Assembly: GCA_023897205.1 (NCBI GenBank)
Contig: JAHWDD010000007.1
Span: forward strand, 4,712,001 to 4,776,000
Length of the DNA stretch: 64,000 nt
Source: Exophiala sp. HKRS030
Lineage: Eukaryota; Ascomycota; Eurotiomycetes; Chaetothyriales; Herpotrichiellaceae
Direction of reading: 5' to 3'
This document shows positions 34,952-45,579 of the stretch, one piece after another; within the stretch, counting starts at the first letter, position 1; each line of letters opens with the position of its first letter. A program made the translations under genes and the position numbers. The notes beneath the pieces are model-generated. The model ran no database searches and was not told the DNA's origin. It saw only the letters and a list, made by a program, of their open reading frames with translations.

Positions 34952-36634
34952 GTCACCTCCCTTCCCTCGAAATCTGAGTCTGTGTGGAACGACAGAGTTT
35001 GTTGATGCATCGTTAGTGATCCTTCAAGCCAAGGCGGCCACTAGCTTTCTCAGAACTCCCACAGAGGTCTTCCTGTTATTGAAACGATCTTTGGCAAGGC
35101 TGGGGAATAAGCTACAAGCTCGAGAACCTGAACCGGGGAAAACAGTTATTCTTTGCTATATGAGGTTGGTGAGCAAGACGCGTTGTCTTGAGCTTTGAAT
35201 GCAAGGTGTGCGGGAATGTGAAGGCAAGAAGGTGTGGTAGAAGGTCCCACTTCATCCAGGCAAGAAGATCCAAGATGGCAGTTTCACACGGGCCTTTCTT
35301 GTTTGGATCGCCTTTGAATTCCTTTGCGAGAGAGCCGCCTGGCACGAGAACCCGACAGATTCGAGCGAAACCCAGACATGCCCCGTTCTGCAGCAAGGGA
35401 GGTTGTGTTGGATCGTCGGAGTTTTTATCAGTGGCCAAAGCGGATCAAGAAATGAGATGGTAACTCTCTTTACAGAAACATCTGGTTGTGGGTCTGAAAC
35501 TGCAATCTTTCATATGGATGAGCAGTACAACGGGCTGAATACTGACATTACGTTCCGATATGGTCTATCTATCTACTCAACAATGGATTGATATGCAGCG
35601 GAACCTCTTGATTGAGGCTTCATACCATTCTCTTGGGTAGCCTATGAATATGCACTATTCATGATTATAGAGGTGGTGAGCACTCTTCAACGTTCCTCCA
35701 CCCGTTCGAGCATTCAATAAAGTGCTCGCATACAATTATGGTCGAAATGCAGCCACTCCGAGAAATTGACATTTCGGAGGCCATCATCCATGTCACATTT
35801 ATGCACAACATGACAAGGCAGCACCAGACACGAGGTGGCAACGAACTGTGGTGTTTGCCAGGAACCTACTATGCTGATAGTGACCCTGCTGGACAAAACA
35901 GGTCAGTCGCTCTCCACCCTATCAAATGAGGTACTCTTTGATCAAGCAACATCCCGGGGTTGGGTTAGTGGCACTGGGTAGAATCCCGATTGTGGACACG
36001 AACAACTGGATCTACTGCCTGCCTGCCAGCCAGAACGGGTCGATTTTGATCAAAATGGAAGGCGGCGTTGCCAAGATATGTCGATTTTCAAGACGCCACA
36101 ACGCAGTTCAACGCACTGACCACACCGCAACTCACGAACTCGTTCGACTCCGTCCGGACTCGCTGGACATCCGCTTGTCAAGAATGTGGACACCGGCAAT
36201 CTGACACCAACGTTCCAAATGATTGGTCCATCGTTTCGATGGCTATGATACCCACAAGCTTAGTGGAGATGCTGGTATTCGCTGTTCGAAATGTTCCAGG
36301 TATATCCCTGATCTCTCGTGGAGACATATCTACAAAGATGTCCATCAGAAATCATGAAGGCTGGAAAGACACAGCATTCTGAACCAGAAGAGACTCCGTG
36401 GATGCTGCTATGGAAGAGTTTGGTGATCAGGCTTACAATCTCCATGCTGCTACTGCTGAGGCACGAGCGGTCCGATTCATTTCGGCATGCACGGGTGTGC
36501 TCCAAGATGTTTCAACGGTTGATGGAGGAAGTGGTGCATCTGCGAACTGCCTGCAATCTTGACACCTGCATCAAGATCCTACCCAGACCCATAAATCCCG
36601 TGCCAATCATCCTGAGATCCATTATGTGGCGCTT
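34952..36634. other. intergenic region
   Basis: Promoter of the C2H2 factor on the left and the 3' side of the ADH relic on the right. Short plus-strand open frames at 35738-36382 overlap in different frames and show no domain. They could be unrecognised remnants, but nothing supports a gene. Confidence 0.5.
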
Positions 36635-37710
36635 GTACTCTAGCTGTAGGACGATTCGGCCCGGTATATCGCCCTTCTCCAATACCTCATACACATCAGC
36701 TCTCGAAACGGTCGAACTTTCGCATGTGGCTTGACCTTTCCAATGCGCAGCAATTCAACCGCGTCATCGGTCTCTATCAGTGAAGCGACGAGATTTTCTT
36801 TGGATCTTCAAGCTTCTGATGACAATCGTCGCAATAGCCGTATCAAATGGGACATGATCAGCTGGTATTTCGACAAAGAGAATCGAACCTCCCACTCTCA
36901 CCAGAGCGGCAAGGTTATCAAAAGCACGAGGGTAGCCTCTCGTGATGACAGCGGCCTGGGTCCCCCCTTGGGTGGTGACTCGATGAACTCAGGTGCAAGG
37001 TCCTTGCATTTGGCCACAAATCCCAAAGCCGGGCCCCTAAGGACTCCACAAATTCCTGCTTTTCGATACTGGCCAGCATCGACGCCAATAACATTCGCTC
37101 CGAGCGCCAGGGCCATAATGAACTGTCAAACGTGGAGTGAGTGAGAAGGATTAACCGGGGTCATTTTACGTCAGTACGATTGAGAGTGCCTGAGTGCATA
37201 CATACCTGCGAGCGAAATGGCCCAAACCCGCCAAGTGCCCCAATAACAGTGAACCATTCTCGTCCTTCTGAGGTTCGCATTGACCACGGTCTTGGTTCGG
37301 TAACAGTTCCCCCTCTGCGAGGTGTGACTGACTGATCCCATACCTTGTATGTAGTGACGCCAACACCGAGTATTGGGCCAACAACCCTGGGGCCGATGTT
37401 CTTGAATCAGAATGGCAAGATTCGTTGCGTCGAGCACACAGGATTGTTGGAAGCTACCGTCTTCATGGTGAAGATGGGTCCTTGACTTGCGGCAGTATTG
37501 CTCCCTTCCTGAAGTGCATTACTCGCATTGATCACGGACATAAGGCCTAAATCGGACGCCGACAGGTAGTCAGTCCAAGTCAGCCGTGGACCTTTCATGT
37601 TGAAGTTTAAGAGTCTTTCCAAGCCCGTCGAAAGAGGGCAGCATCAGTATTGAAAGACACACCCAAATTTCCCAGGTGAAGCTCCTCGGTAGGCTTCACA
37701 TTAGGCCCTA
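36635..37710 (-). pseudogene. decayed zinc-dependent alcohol dehydrogenase
   Basis: Reading the minus strand in all three frames recovers most of a medium-chain ADH in the right order. The pieces are GPNVKPTEELHLGNLGVSFNTD, a zinc-loop region QCE-stop-CTSGREQYCRKS, EDGSFQQSCVLDATNLAIL, VVGPILGVGVTTYK, EWFTVIGALGG and GLGHFAR, ALALGANVIGVDAG, EFVESLGA, GGTQAAVITRGYPRAFDN, DTAIATIVIRSLKI, DDAVELLRIGKVKPHAKVRPFREL and DVYEVLEKGDIPGRIV. Joining them needs at least six frame changes, and one codon of the structural-zinc loop (normally Tyr or similar between the Cys residues) is TAA. Some intron-like spacers remain near 37165 and 37290. The damage is far denser than in neighbouring genes, so this is a relic, not a single error. 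The C-terminal pieces are still highly recognisable, suggesting fairly recent loss. Confidence 0.8.
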
Positions 37711-38253
37711 AAGACCACGTTAGAGGTCTTTTTGGCTGCGCTGATCAAAGAATCAAGGGCGACGGTATATCTGGCACTTTAGTTCGGGATCACGTCGTAC
37801 GTCTTGGATATTCTATATCTAGGTAGCATCCCTCCAGAGCATTTGTAACGCTGCCGAGTGGAATGTGTGGCGATTCGTGTGGCACGAACTTGCTTCCTCG
37901 TTTGGGTAGACATCGCGAAGAGGGCATCGTTCTCGCACTGTTTCCTACACGCCCCTTAAGTACGCACGTCATTTTTGACTCATCCCTCTGCTTGCTGTCA
38001 CTGCACCATCCTTATCATGTGTACAGATCTTGCGGGTTAACGCAAGTCTTTCAGATCTCCTGACAAGGATTGCAAGCCCTATTCGACACTCGGACATCGC
38101 ACCTGTTAGTTCCTTCGTCTTGCTGAACATGTTCCAATGCCGTCTCTACCTCCAAGACCGCACAGAAACTAAACAAAGACGGCAACGCACCAAGTCAATA
38201 TCCTTTGTTGATCATGCCGCCTTCGCTGCCAGAATAAGGATGGATATGATCTT
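37711..38253. other. intergenic region
   Basis: Probably contains the lost 5' end of the ADH relic (minus strand). No intact frame is supported. Confidence 0.5.
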
Positions 38254-40257
38254 TCAAGGAAGCAATTTCAAATCATTGGAAGCCACCGCTCGATAGGGTT
38301 GTAATGCGATGGGCACATCACCAGACCAACCAACATCACCACGAACAGTTTCCAGCGTTTTTGTCAACTTCCCAACCAGCTTTGCGATCCATCTATCATT
38401 CACGACGGCTTCAACTCCGGCTCTTCTCATGCTTCCCTTCAAATCAGTGCCGAATTGTGCCGCCATCTGCTTAAATGTCTGCTTGGTTGGCGAATCCATC
38501 GAGTCTGAGTCGTCTACAGTATCTATGTCTTTCTCCATCTCAATGACTTTGGTGGCTTTCACTAGCGCTGCGGTGAAATTGAGCAGCTCTTGGTCAAATA
38601 CCGCTGGTAGACTGGCATGGACTGAGAGCTTGATATTGGTCTCATCTCGACGAAGTTGTTCTAGTTCGACTTGAGCGTGGACTTTTTTAGGCATACCGTC
38701 AGCAGTTTCAACTTGCTCCTTCTTGCGGCGTTCGTCCTCCTCGTTAGGGATCGGTGGCAAAATGTGTTCGTGGTGCGGAAGTAGGAATGATGGAAGTGCC
38801 GCTGAAGCATCTGCACCACCCATCCGTACCACCTGCTTCAAGTCGACTTCCTGTGGCAGTGTTCGATACGCAAGGACATCTGCTGTCTTCAGCCAGGCGG
38901 TGACATCGTAAGTTGTCGAGAGCGGGACATGTGCGCCTGCTCTAATCTGGACCATTTGAGCAACAAAATTGGCATCCGCGAGCCAAGCCGATATTCGCTG
39001 TTCCAACCGTCTTAGACTCGAATACTGTTCCCCATATCCTCGAAAGACCTCCTCGCTGAGCAGATGCTGTAGCCATTTTCCAGACCCAGCGGCCGTAATG
39101 GAACGAACACCCATTGGGTGGAAATAGCTGAGTGGGTTGAGTAGGAGGCGCAGGAGAAATGGTAGTCTGTGAAGAAATCGGCGCATGTACGGCGATGACA
39201 GGTTTTGTAGCGTTGTGACTTTGACAGATCTTAACGGAGGGTGAGGTACGGATGGCATGTCATGCAACTGCGAACACACGGCAGCTCGCAGTTCCTTGAT
39301 GTCGGCGCTGAGATCTCTGGTCTCATCATTGAGGCTGTGTTTCTTGATGTTACGTATGCTCTCCTTGATGGAGCTGGTCTTGTCGATATATTCTAGGGCC
39401 TTTTGATATCTCGATTCTGCGCCTTTGCCGTGTGGGGATATCTGCGTGATGGAACCGAGTCCAGCTTGCACGGACACCTGCTCGGGTTCTGCACCATTGG
39501 TGAGTTTGCTGGCAGTCCGAAGCATGTCTGGACGAGTTGTATTGCCTTTTAGCGCAGCAGCCTGGAGTAAGGGAGTATCAGAAACAAATAGTGAATTATC
39601 AGAAGCCTGTCTGGCTAATTTTCCAAATGTCATCTCAAACTCGCCGCCTTTCAGATTCGCATAGACGTCACCAATCTCGATTTTGCGGAAGAACATGACT
39701 TCGACTTCATCTACTTGGATGGCCAGTTCAATATCATCTGATAGCTTGATTCCAACTTCAACACCGTGTGCGATCAGGCTTAGGTTTGTCAGGGATATTG
39801 TGATACCTCGAATGACAAGGAGACCTTCAACATCGGTGTCAATCTCCAGAGCTGGAATGTCGAAAAACGCGACTTTGTCGTTGATGAAATGCAACTGCTT
39901 GACCACTAGCCCTAGCCGTTGTCTCATGAAACCGGCGAAGACCTGGAACTGGAACAGGCATACCAAGAAGATGGCGGGATAACAAGATAGAATGAAACAA
40001 CCATACAGTAGCCATGATGTTGCGGCTACGGCATAGGTCAAATTGACCAAGGCAATAAGCGTCCATAGAGGGAGGTAGGCAAGGATTCTGGTCTTTCGAG
40101 CCTCACCCAAGATGAGACAATAGTTGAGGAGAGCACATCCTGACAAAACCCATCGAACTGGCCATTGGAATTTGGTGAGCAGAAGCGCGAGGATCAAGGG
40201 GAAGGCCAAATGGCTTATGAGATTGTTGTGCATTTGTCTGTTGGGCTGCCTCTGCAT
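38254..40257 (-). CDS. large fungal membrane protein of unknown function
   Basis: An open frame giving about 667 residues from the ATG at 40257 (MQRQPNRQMHNN); a second ATG at 40233 is possible, and the frame is also open upstream without an ATG. About four hydrophobic segments lie in the first 110 residues (for example FPLILALLLTKF, TLIALVNLTYAVAATSWLLYGCFIL). A region then follows that alternates short hydrophobic and polar strands (about 125-230: FFDIPALEIDTDVEGLLVIRGITISL, VEVGIKLSDDIELAIQVDEVEVMFF). The rest is mixed helical and charged. N-terminal anchoring plus long beta strands recalls bridge-type lipid-transfer proteins such as Csf1/Fmp27, but this is only an impression of pattern. 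No enzymatic motif is visible, and no function is assigned. Confidence 0.65.
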   Translation of the reverse strand: MQRQPNRQMHNNLISHLAFPLILALLLTKFQWPVRWVLSGCALLNYCLILGEARKTRILAYLPLWTLIALVNLTYAVAATSWLLYGCFILSCYPAIFLVCLFQFQVFAGFMRQRLGLVVKQLHFINDKVAFFDIPALEIDTDVEGLLVIRGITISLTNLSLIAHGVEVGIKLSDDIELAIQVDEVEVMFFRKIEIGDVYANLKGGEFEMTFGKLARQASDNSLFVSDTPLLQAAALKGNTTRPDMLRTASKLTNGAEPEQVSVQAGLGSITQISPHGKGAESRYQKALEYIDKTSSIKESIRNIKKHSLNDETRDLSADIKELRAAVCSQLHDMPSVPHPPLRSVKVTTLQNLSSPYMRRFLHRLPFLLRLLLNPLSYFHPMGVRSITAAGSGKWLQHLLSEEVFRGYGEQYSSLRRLEQRISAWLADANFVAQMVQIRAGAHVPLSTTYDVTAWLKTADVLAYRTLPQEVDLKQVVRMGGADASAALPSFLLPHHEHILPPIPNEEDERRKKEQVETADGMPKKVHAQVELEQLRRDETNIKLSVHASLPAVFDQELLNFTAALVKATKVIEMEKDIDTVDDSDSMDSPTKQTFKQMAAQFGTDLKGSMRRAGVEAVVNDRWIAKLVGKLTKTLETVRGDVGWSGDVPIALQPYRAVASNDLKLLP

Positions 40258-41187
40258 GTTGCAGCTGTGGCAGTGCTTCTGAGACGTACCAAGGAAAGAA
40301 ATGGATCTCAATGGGTAAGAGAGGCAAAAGCAAGAGACAAGGTTAAGGTTATCTCAACCAAAGCCCCGACGTCAGATGCATGGCAAGATCCAACGGCGGA
40401 GGTTAATCCCGAACCGCGAAATCTCAACCCGAGTATGGTGGATCAAACCTTGATATGATGTCCCCAGATTCCATGTGGCTCTTCTCCAGGCAACTGGGAT
40501 GGTCTCGATCCCGTTTATTCAGGCAGTCTGAGATTTCTGTGAACGACTAGCAATTGGAAACATCCCTACCTATTCAGGGATTGTATACCAGAGGGAAAGG
40601 ATTGACATGTGTACAGAACAGTCTCCACACCTTAGTTTGGTGTCGCACACATTTTGCTTATATCCCAGGTTGACGGCATATTTGTGTATGCTTCATATTG
40701 GTTTCACTGGCTTTAATATTGATGAGATAATGACTTGTTCGGTGAAGAGTCAAGACATAGAAGACATAAGCAGAAGGAGATTTGACACTTGAACACGGTC
40801 ACGCCTTCCCCAATTCCCAATTCCCAGCGAGCAAGACGCGCACCTTCTTCTGGAGAATTGAGACGCGAGCGCGGGGAGGGGGGAGGGGGATGGGAGGCAC
40901 GGGAGGATTGATTCTCGCCAGGAAATCGGATAAGAGACACGCTAGTCCAAAGAAAGGTTAGACTTGACCGCGCATCTCGCATCTTGCTTGCTTTGCACAT
41001 GCTATGACGTAACGGCAGACCTTCCCCAGAACCACAAGAAATAAACACCAAAACACCAACAACTGCTTACTGGCTGCCTACCAAGTTCTGTTGTCACAAC
41101 CAATTCATCCAAATTATTCCATTCAACAATAACTTCATTCTACTCAGATGATCACAGACCATCCAATCCCTCTCCTATACCACTACA
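40258..41187. other. intergenic region
   Basis: Divergent promoter region between the unknown membrane protein (minus) and the hydroxylase-family gene (plus). A G-rich run (GGGGAGGGGGGAGGGGGATGGGAGG) lies at about 40875-40900. No gene is supported. Confidence 0.55.
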
Positions 41188-41343
41188 ATGGTTCAATATA
41201 ACCCGGCCTGCTATCTTCCGGCATCTTGGTCATCTTATATCCCGAAGCCATCGCCTGTCCACCACCACCCTCGTTGGCCGCAAAACTCTATGGCTATGCC
41301 ACCTCACCCTTCTCCTCCACATACACCACCGTTCGAACCATGA
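41188..41343 (+). other. upstream open reading frame overlapping the main start
   Basis: A 51-codon frame from ATG 41188 ends with a TGA at 41341-41343. It shares bases with the proposed main start ATG at 41340, so the junction reads ATGA. The peptide is Pro/His/Ser-rich with no motif. If translated it would make the main start depend on leaky scanning or reinitiation. Alternatively, given the base losses elsewhere in this window, it could be a displaced true N-terminus. Confidence 0.35.
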
Positions 41344-42320
41344 TCGAGGCACTAATTGGCCTTCCATTCCTCTCTTTCCTCCTCATTCCTACTGTTGGCT
41401 CTTACTCGACGAGTCTCAATCTACTCTTTTTCTACCTTACTTGGTCAACTTTGGTCCTTTCGCATCCACCACTCCGCGTCGAGGTTATAGGTACTCTTGC
41501 TGTGCGCGTCCTATTCTATATAATTCCGTCTGTATTCTTCTTGGCATTTGATACTCTACTGCCCTCCGCCGCCGAAAACTTCAAAGCCTTGGGTGACACC
41601 GGACTACCCTTGAAAAACGCCAATCGCAAGCAAACGATCCGTCATCTCCGCATCCTGGGCTGGTCTATTTTTAATGTCATCCTTTCTGTCGCCGTACAAG
41701 CCTTGATCGAAGTCCTATTCACTCAAGTTCTTCAAATTCGCTCCGCTCTACGCGTAACCACCACCCTACCTTTACCGTTCGGTATTTTGAAAGACATCGT
41801 CAAGGGCTATTTTGTTCGCGAGATTCTCGCTTATACTCTCCACCGATATATTCTCCACGAGCAACACAACAGTTTCTCTCAAGCACACCGAGAGTGGTAC
41901 CATTCCATCTCTACACCATTTCCTCTTTCCGCAAGCTATGACCACCCGACCTCATATCTAATACGCTCATTCCTGCCGACGTATCTGCCTGCTCTTCTTT
42001 TTCGCTTCCATCTGCTCACTTACATCATCTACCTCACACTCGTCACCTTGGAAGAGACTTTCGCTCATTCGGGTTACTCGACTGTTCCCACAAATTTCAT
42101 CCTAGGAGGGGTGGCTCGTCGAACAGATACACATGTCCTATGTGGTGGAGAGGGAAACTTTGGCCCCTGGGGTCTGATAGATTGGATCATGGATTCTAGT
42201 GTCGGTGATGATGTGGTGGATGACGTGTTGCTCGAAGCGGATAAACACGATGTACCAGCGAGGGTGGAGCGACGGGCTATCAAAGCTAGGGGAAAGCAAA
42301 CGGCAAGGCTGCAGAATTAA
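41340..42320 (+). CDS. fatty-acid hydroxylase/sterol desaturase superfamily protein
   Basis: A 326-residue membrane protein in one exon from the ATG at 41340 (MIEALIGLPFLSF). Several hydrophobic segments precede a histidine-rich core: LHRYILHEQH, QAHREWYHS and YDHP, then FAHSGYST and RRTDTHVLCGGEGNFGPWGLIDW. This His-box spacing is the di-iron pattern of the fatty-acid-hydroxylase superfamily (sterol C5-desaturase and C4-methyl oxidase relatives). It should sit in the ER and act on a lipid. Substrate is unknown, and it is not an obvious ERG3 or ERG25. The frame remains open upstream of 41340 without an ATG, so a longer N-terminus cannot be ruled out. An overlapping upstream frame ends at the same place. 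Confidence 0.82.
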   Translation: MIEALIGLPFLSFLLIPTVGSYSTSLNLLFFYLTWSTLVLSHPPLRVEVIGTLAVRVLFYIIPSVFFLAFDTLLPSAAENFKALGDTGLPLKNANRKQTIRHLRILGWSIFNVILSVAVQALIEVLFTQVLQIRSALRVTTTLPLPFGILKDIVKGYFVREILAYTLHRYILHEQHNSFSQAHREWYHSISTPFPLSASYDHPTSYLIRSFLPTYLPALLFRFHLLTYIIYLTLVTLEETFAHSGYSTVPTNFILGGVARRTDTHVLCGGEGNFGPWGLIDWIMDSSVGDDVVDDVLLEADKHDVPARVERRAIKARGKQTARLQN

Positions 42321-45300
42321 AGGAGAGACTAAGTGCCACGATATCTCCCGATGGGAATGGTGGAAGGAGGAGGAGAAGCGCAAGGGCTAAGATTGATGGG
42401 TGACATACTCTGCCTGCCTTACTGTGCACATCAGGGAGTTTATGTCTTGCGAGTGTCTTGGCGTCATCTACTAACTACTCATTTACGAATTTCCTTATAC
42501 ATTTTGGAAGCTTGGATATATCGCTGAGAAGATGTTAAGCGCAAGGATTTGGGTCCGGAGATAATGAACTCTATAAAGCGGCCAGCAAGCGACCAAACCA
42601 ACGATACCCTATAAATTCTGACGGCGTTTTGACATGACCTTTGAACCTTGGAACAATCCGCTCTTCTATTCTTTCCCTCCTCATGTCACACGTGAACTTC
42701 CTCTAATCAAGCGAGCTCATCACGCAAAGCCCAACAATGAAAATCACGATATATTAACATAAATCACACAAGGTCCGTTGCGGATTGCTCGCAGTATAAA
42801 TTCTCCGCGACGCACCGCCGCCTTTGTACGTGAAGAAACAAGAAATAACCTACTAAATACGAAAGGCGCCTGATCGAGCGATCGAGCAACTAAGCCAGCC
42901 AGTGAGTCAGGGTCTCCTGGCCTGGCGCATACGCCTGCCCAGGCAGTGGCGAACACTAGGTGGGATCCTTAAAACGAGAAAAACCATAAGACAGTTCGGA
43001 GACTTCGGCATGTCAGGTGAGCTGGGCGGGGCGGAGGCGGCGCACGGCGCACGGCGGCTGCGGCTGCGGCTGGATAGGTGTTTGTATTGCGTTAGCTACG
43101 TGAAAGCACCAGGCAAGGCTGGCGGACTAGGGAACCGTTTGGGCGAGGCAGGGTAAAGCGCGTAGATGGAGGTAAGCAGGGAGGGGAGAGAGAAGGGAAA
43201 TAGGAACAGTAACAGGAACAGTAACAGGAACAGTAACAGGAACAGTAACAGGAACAGTAACAGGAACAGCGAACGAGGATGAGAACTGTTCGTATCAGTT
43301 ACATCTATCATATGTATCATATGGCTACGGAGTCAGGATCCGGAGTCGAAGGGAAAAATGGAAATGAAAGGATTGAAGAAACATGAAAAGGTCGTGACTG
43401 CTAAGAGTCTATGGCGTAGCAGGCTGCATAAAGCAGGGATCCTTGGACCAAGATATTCTGCTTGTGTAAGCGATGTTATGTCTGAGAAATAAATAGCAAG
43501 GACACGCGAGTCTCGAACTAGTAATGACTAAGATGCGGCATCTGATGGAAATACCAGTGGGGAGGACGAGTAGAGCGGAGGGGGAGGGACGGAGGGGGAG
43601 GACATCGGGCGGGCCGCTCGTGGCAACTAACTAGTCGACTATCTATCTCTAGACGACAGTGGATGCCATGGCTTTCAATTCAGGTAAGTGGCCTAGCCAT
43701 CCATGTGTCTCTCTAATTCGTCCATAGTCCAGCACACTCGGTGTGATGTACTTCGTAAGGCAGGCATCATTGGCGCCAGAACACACGATGAGGCATGTAG
43801 TGATATTTCCCTTTTCTGACAGGCACGGGGTACCTGGGCTGAATATTGCTCTTGAACGATCCAAGGCTTGTGGTTCGATCTCCGATAGGACTTCGACCTG
43901 AGAGTCGGAGGGGGAGAGAGAGACCGAGACGGGTGCGGTATAAAGAAAGAAAAAGCGAAGAAAACCCGCTCGACTGGTGTCGTCTATTGCCGTGTTCAGT
44001 AATCAAATAATCACTTGATATCGCTGATCGGTTATCGTTCGGTGGGGTTTTCCAAACATGGTAGTCAACGTTGCGGTTTTGGGCGTTCAACGCTAAGACC
44101 ACCCGAGGTTGCGAATGCAAGATGACGTACAGATAGAGGACAAGAGATTCTCATACGAGAGAGATAGAGAGTAACGAGACCGAGACGGCGGACGAGATGA
44201 TTGTCAGTTTCTAGGAGACGTTTCTGGCAAAGGGTTCCTTATGTCATCGGTTTCTTGAAGTTAGGTAATTCAACGTCAGTCGGATCGTGGTCACATAGAG
44301 GAGGACATGATCAAAGTCCCATTACTATTATTTGATCAGGAGACAGGAAACTGTGGAAACAACAGGAACAGGCAAAAACGCCCAGTCTTTTTTCCTATGT
44401 CCGGAAATGGAAGCTTACAATACCGACAATGGCATAGAGGTTTCGAGTCGAGTAAACTAACTAACTAGGTAGACCGTAGCTTACCTCGTCCGATCGCCCG
44501 GATAGCTGAAACTGCTGAATAATAATGATCGGGATCTTGGCGAGGGAACAAGTCGTTGGAAACCTTGGAACCCAGCAGAAAAGCGTGTTTGGTTTTCGCT
44601 TTCGGAGCGTACGGCCGTCAACTCAGAAACTGTACGATTTCTTGGGATTTCCATCAACGACGAAACGAAACGTGGTTTAGAGTTGGGCAGGTGAGGTGGA
44701 TGGATGACTAAATCGATCCCAGCCCTTCCCGCCCCTAGTTAGTTAGTCGTCAACCCCTGGAGAGAGCCAAACGTCTCTTGCACACTAACTATCATGGCCA
44801 TTGTTTACCTAGGCTTTTGAGCTTCTGGCCGCTTATGCGCAATACCGATTGGTTCATTAATGACCTCAATGGTGGTAGATACGCTTGGGTCACCGACCCG
44901 GGCACCCTGTGGATGCGCTTTCACCGTTTGAAAAGCCGCACCTGGGCCATGGGTGTCTGGTAGCCTGAAGAAGAGGGGAAAGTGACCCTGGGACGGGCTT
45001 TGAGTGTTTCAGAGATAATTGTAGATAGGATGATAGCTGAATACTATTCCAGGTCGTAAGTTAGTTAAGAGGGCTGTGCTGCGACTCTCTCCTGACTTCT
45101 CTTCTAGGAATACATGGCCATGCGCAGAGAGTCAAAGGATTTGATGACTTGACAAAGCTCGCGTGACCCATCGTCAAGAACCTTCCAACAGGCACTCAGC
45201 AGTGGGAATACTTTCTTTTCGACTACCTCGGGCTGCTCGTGAGACTTGTGTTCCCCGTCGGAACTCAGAGGCGGAAGCAAAACAGTGGATGCTTATATAC

Positions 45301-45579
45301 TTGGAGATAACGGAGGAGATCTACGAGCTCATTCTGCAAACAGCAATTTTGCATTTTGCCGCCTCCAACGAGTGCCACGGACTAAAATCCCTCTTCTGTC
45401 GCTCTGTGAGAGCCTATCAGAATACTCTCGAAGAAATTGTTTGGGGGTCCTCTATCCAGTCACAGCTATAAAGCCTTGTTGCCTAGACTTTTTGCCATAA
45501 AAGGCAGAATTCAAACCAAGTTGGATCCAAGCCACAGAAACTTGGCGGCATCAAACAATCTTTGGAGTCTTCTTCCACT
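42321..45579. other. long intergenic region
   Basis: More than 3 kb without a convincing gene. It holds a 12-bp minisatellite (43203-43269), a GC-rich GGCGG stretch near 43025-43070 and G-rich runs near 43575-43615. Short open frames on both strands lack motifs. The right end is the promoter of the transcription-factor-like gene. Confidence 0.6.
43203..43269. repeat. 12-bp minisatellite
   Basis: The unit GGAACAGTAACA is repeated perfectly about 5.6 times in non-coding DNA. On the minus strand it reads as a long leucine/phenylalanine repeat, which should not be taken for a protein. Confidence 0.95.

Noticed and set aside
35926..36734. Overlapping plus-strand frames as a possible gene
   Set aside because: The frames change without splice signals and no domain is visible; part of the interval is antisense to the ADH relic, which explains the sequence better.
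43096..43320. Minus-strand frame of repeated leucine/phenylalanine
   Set aside because: It is only the 12-bp minisatellite read as codons.
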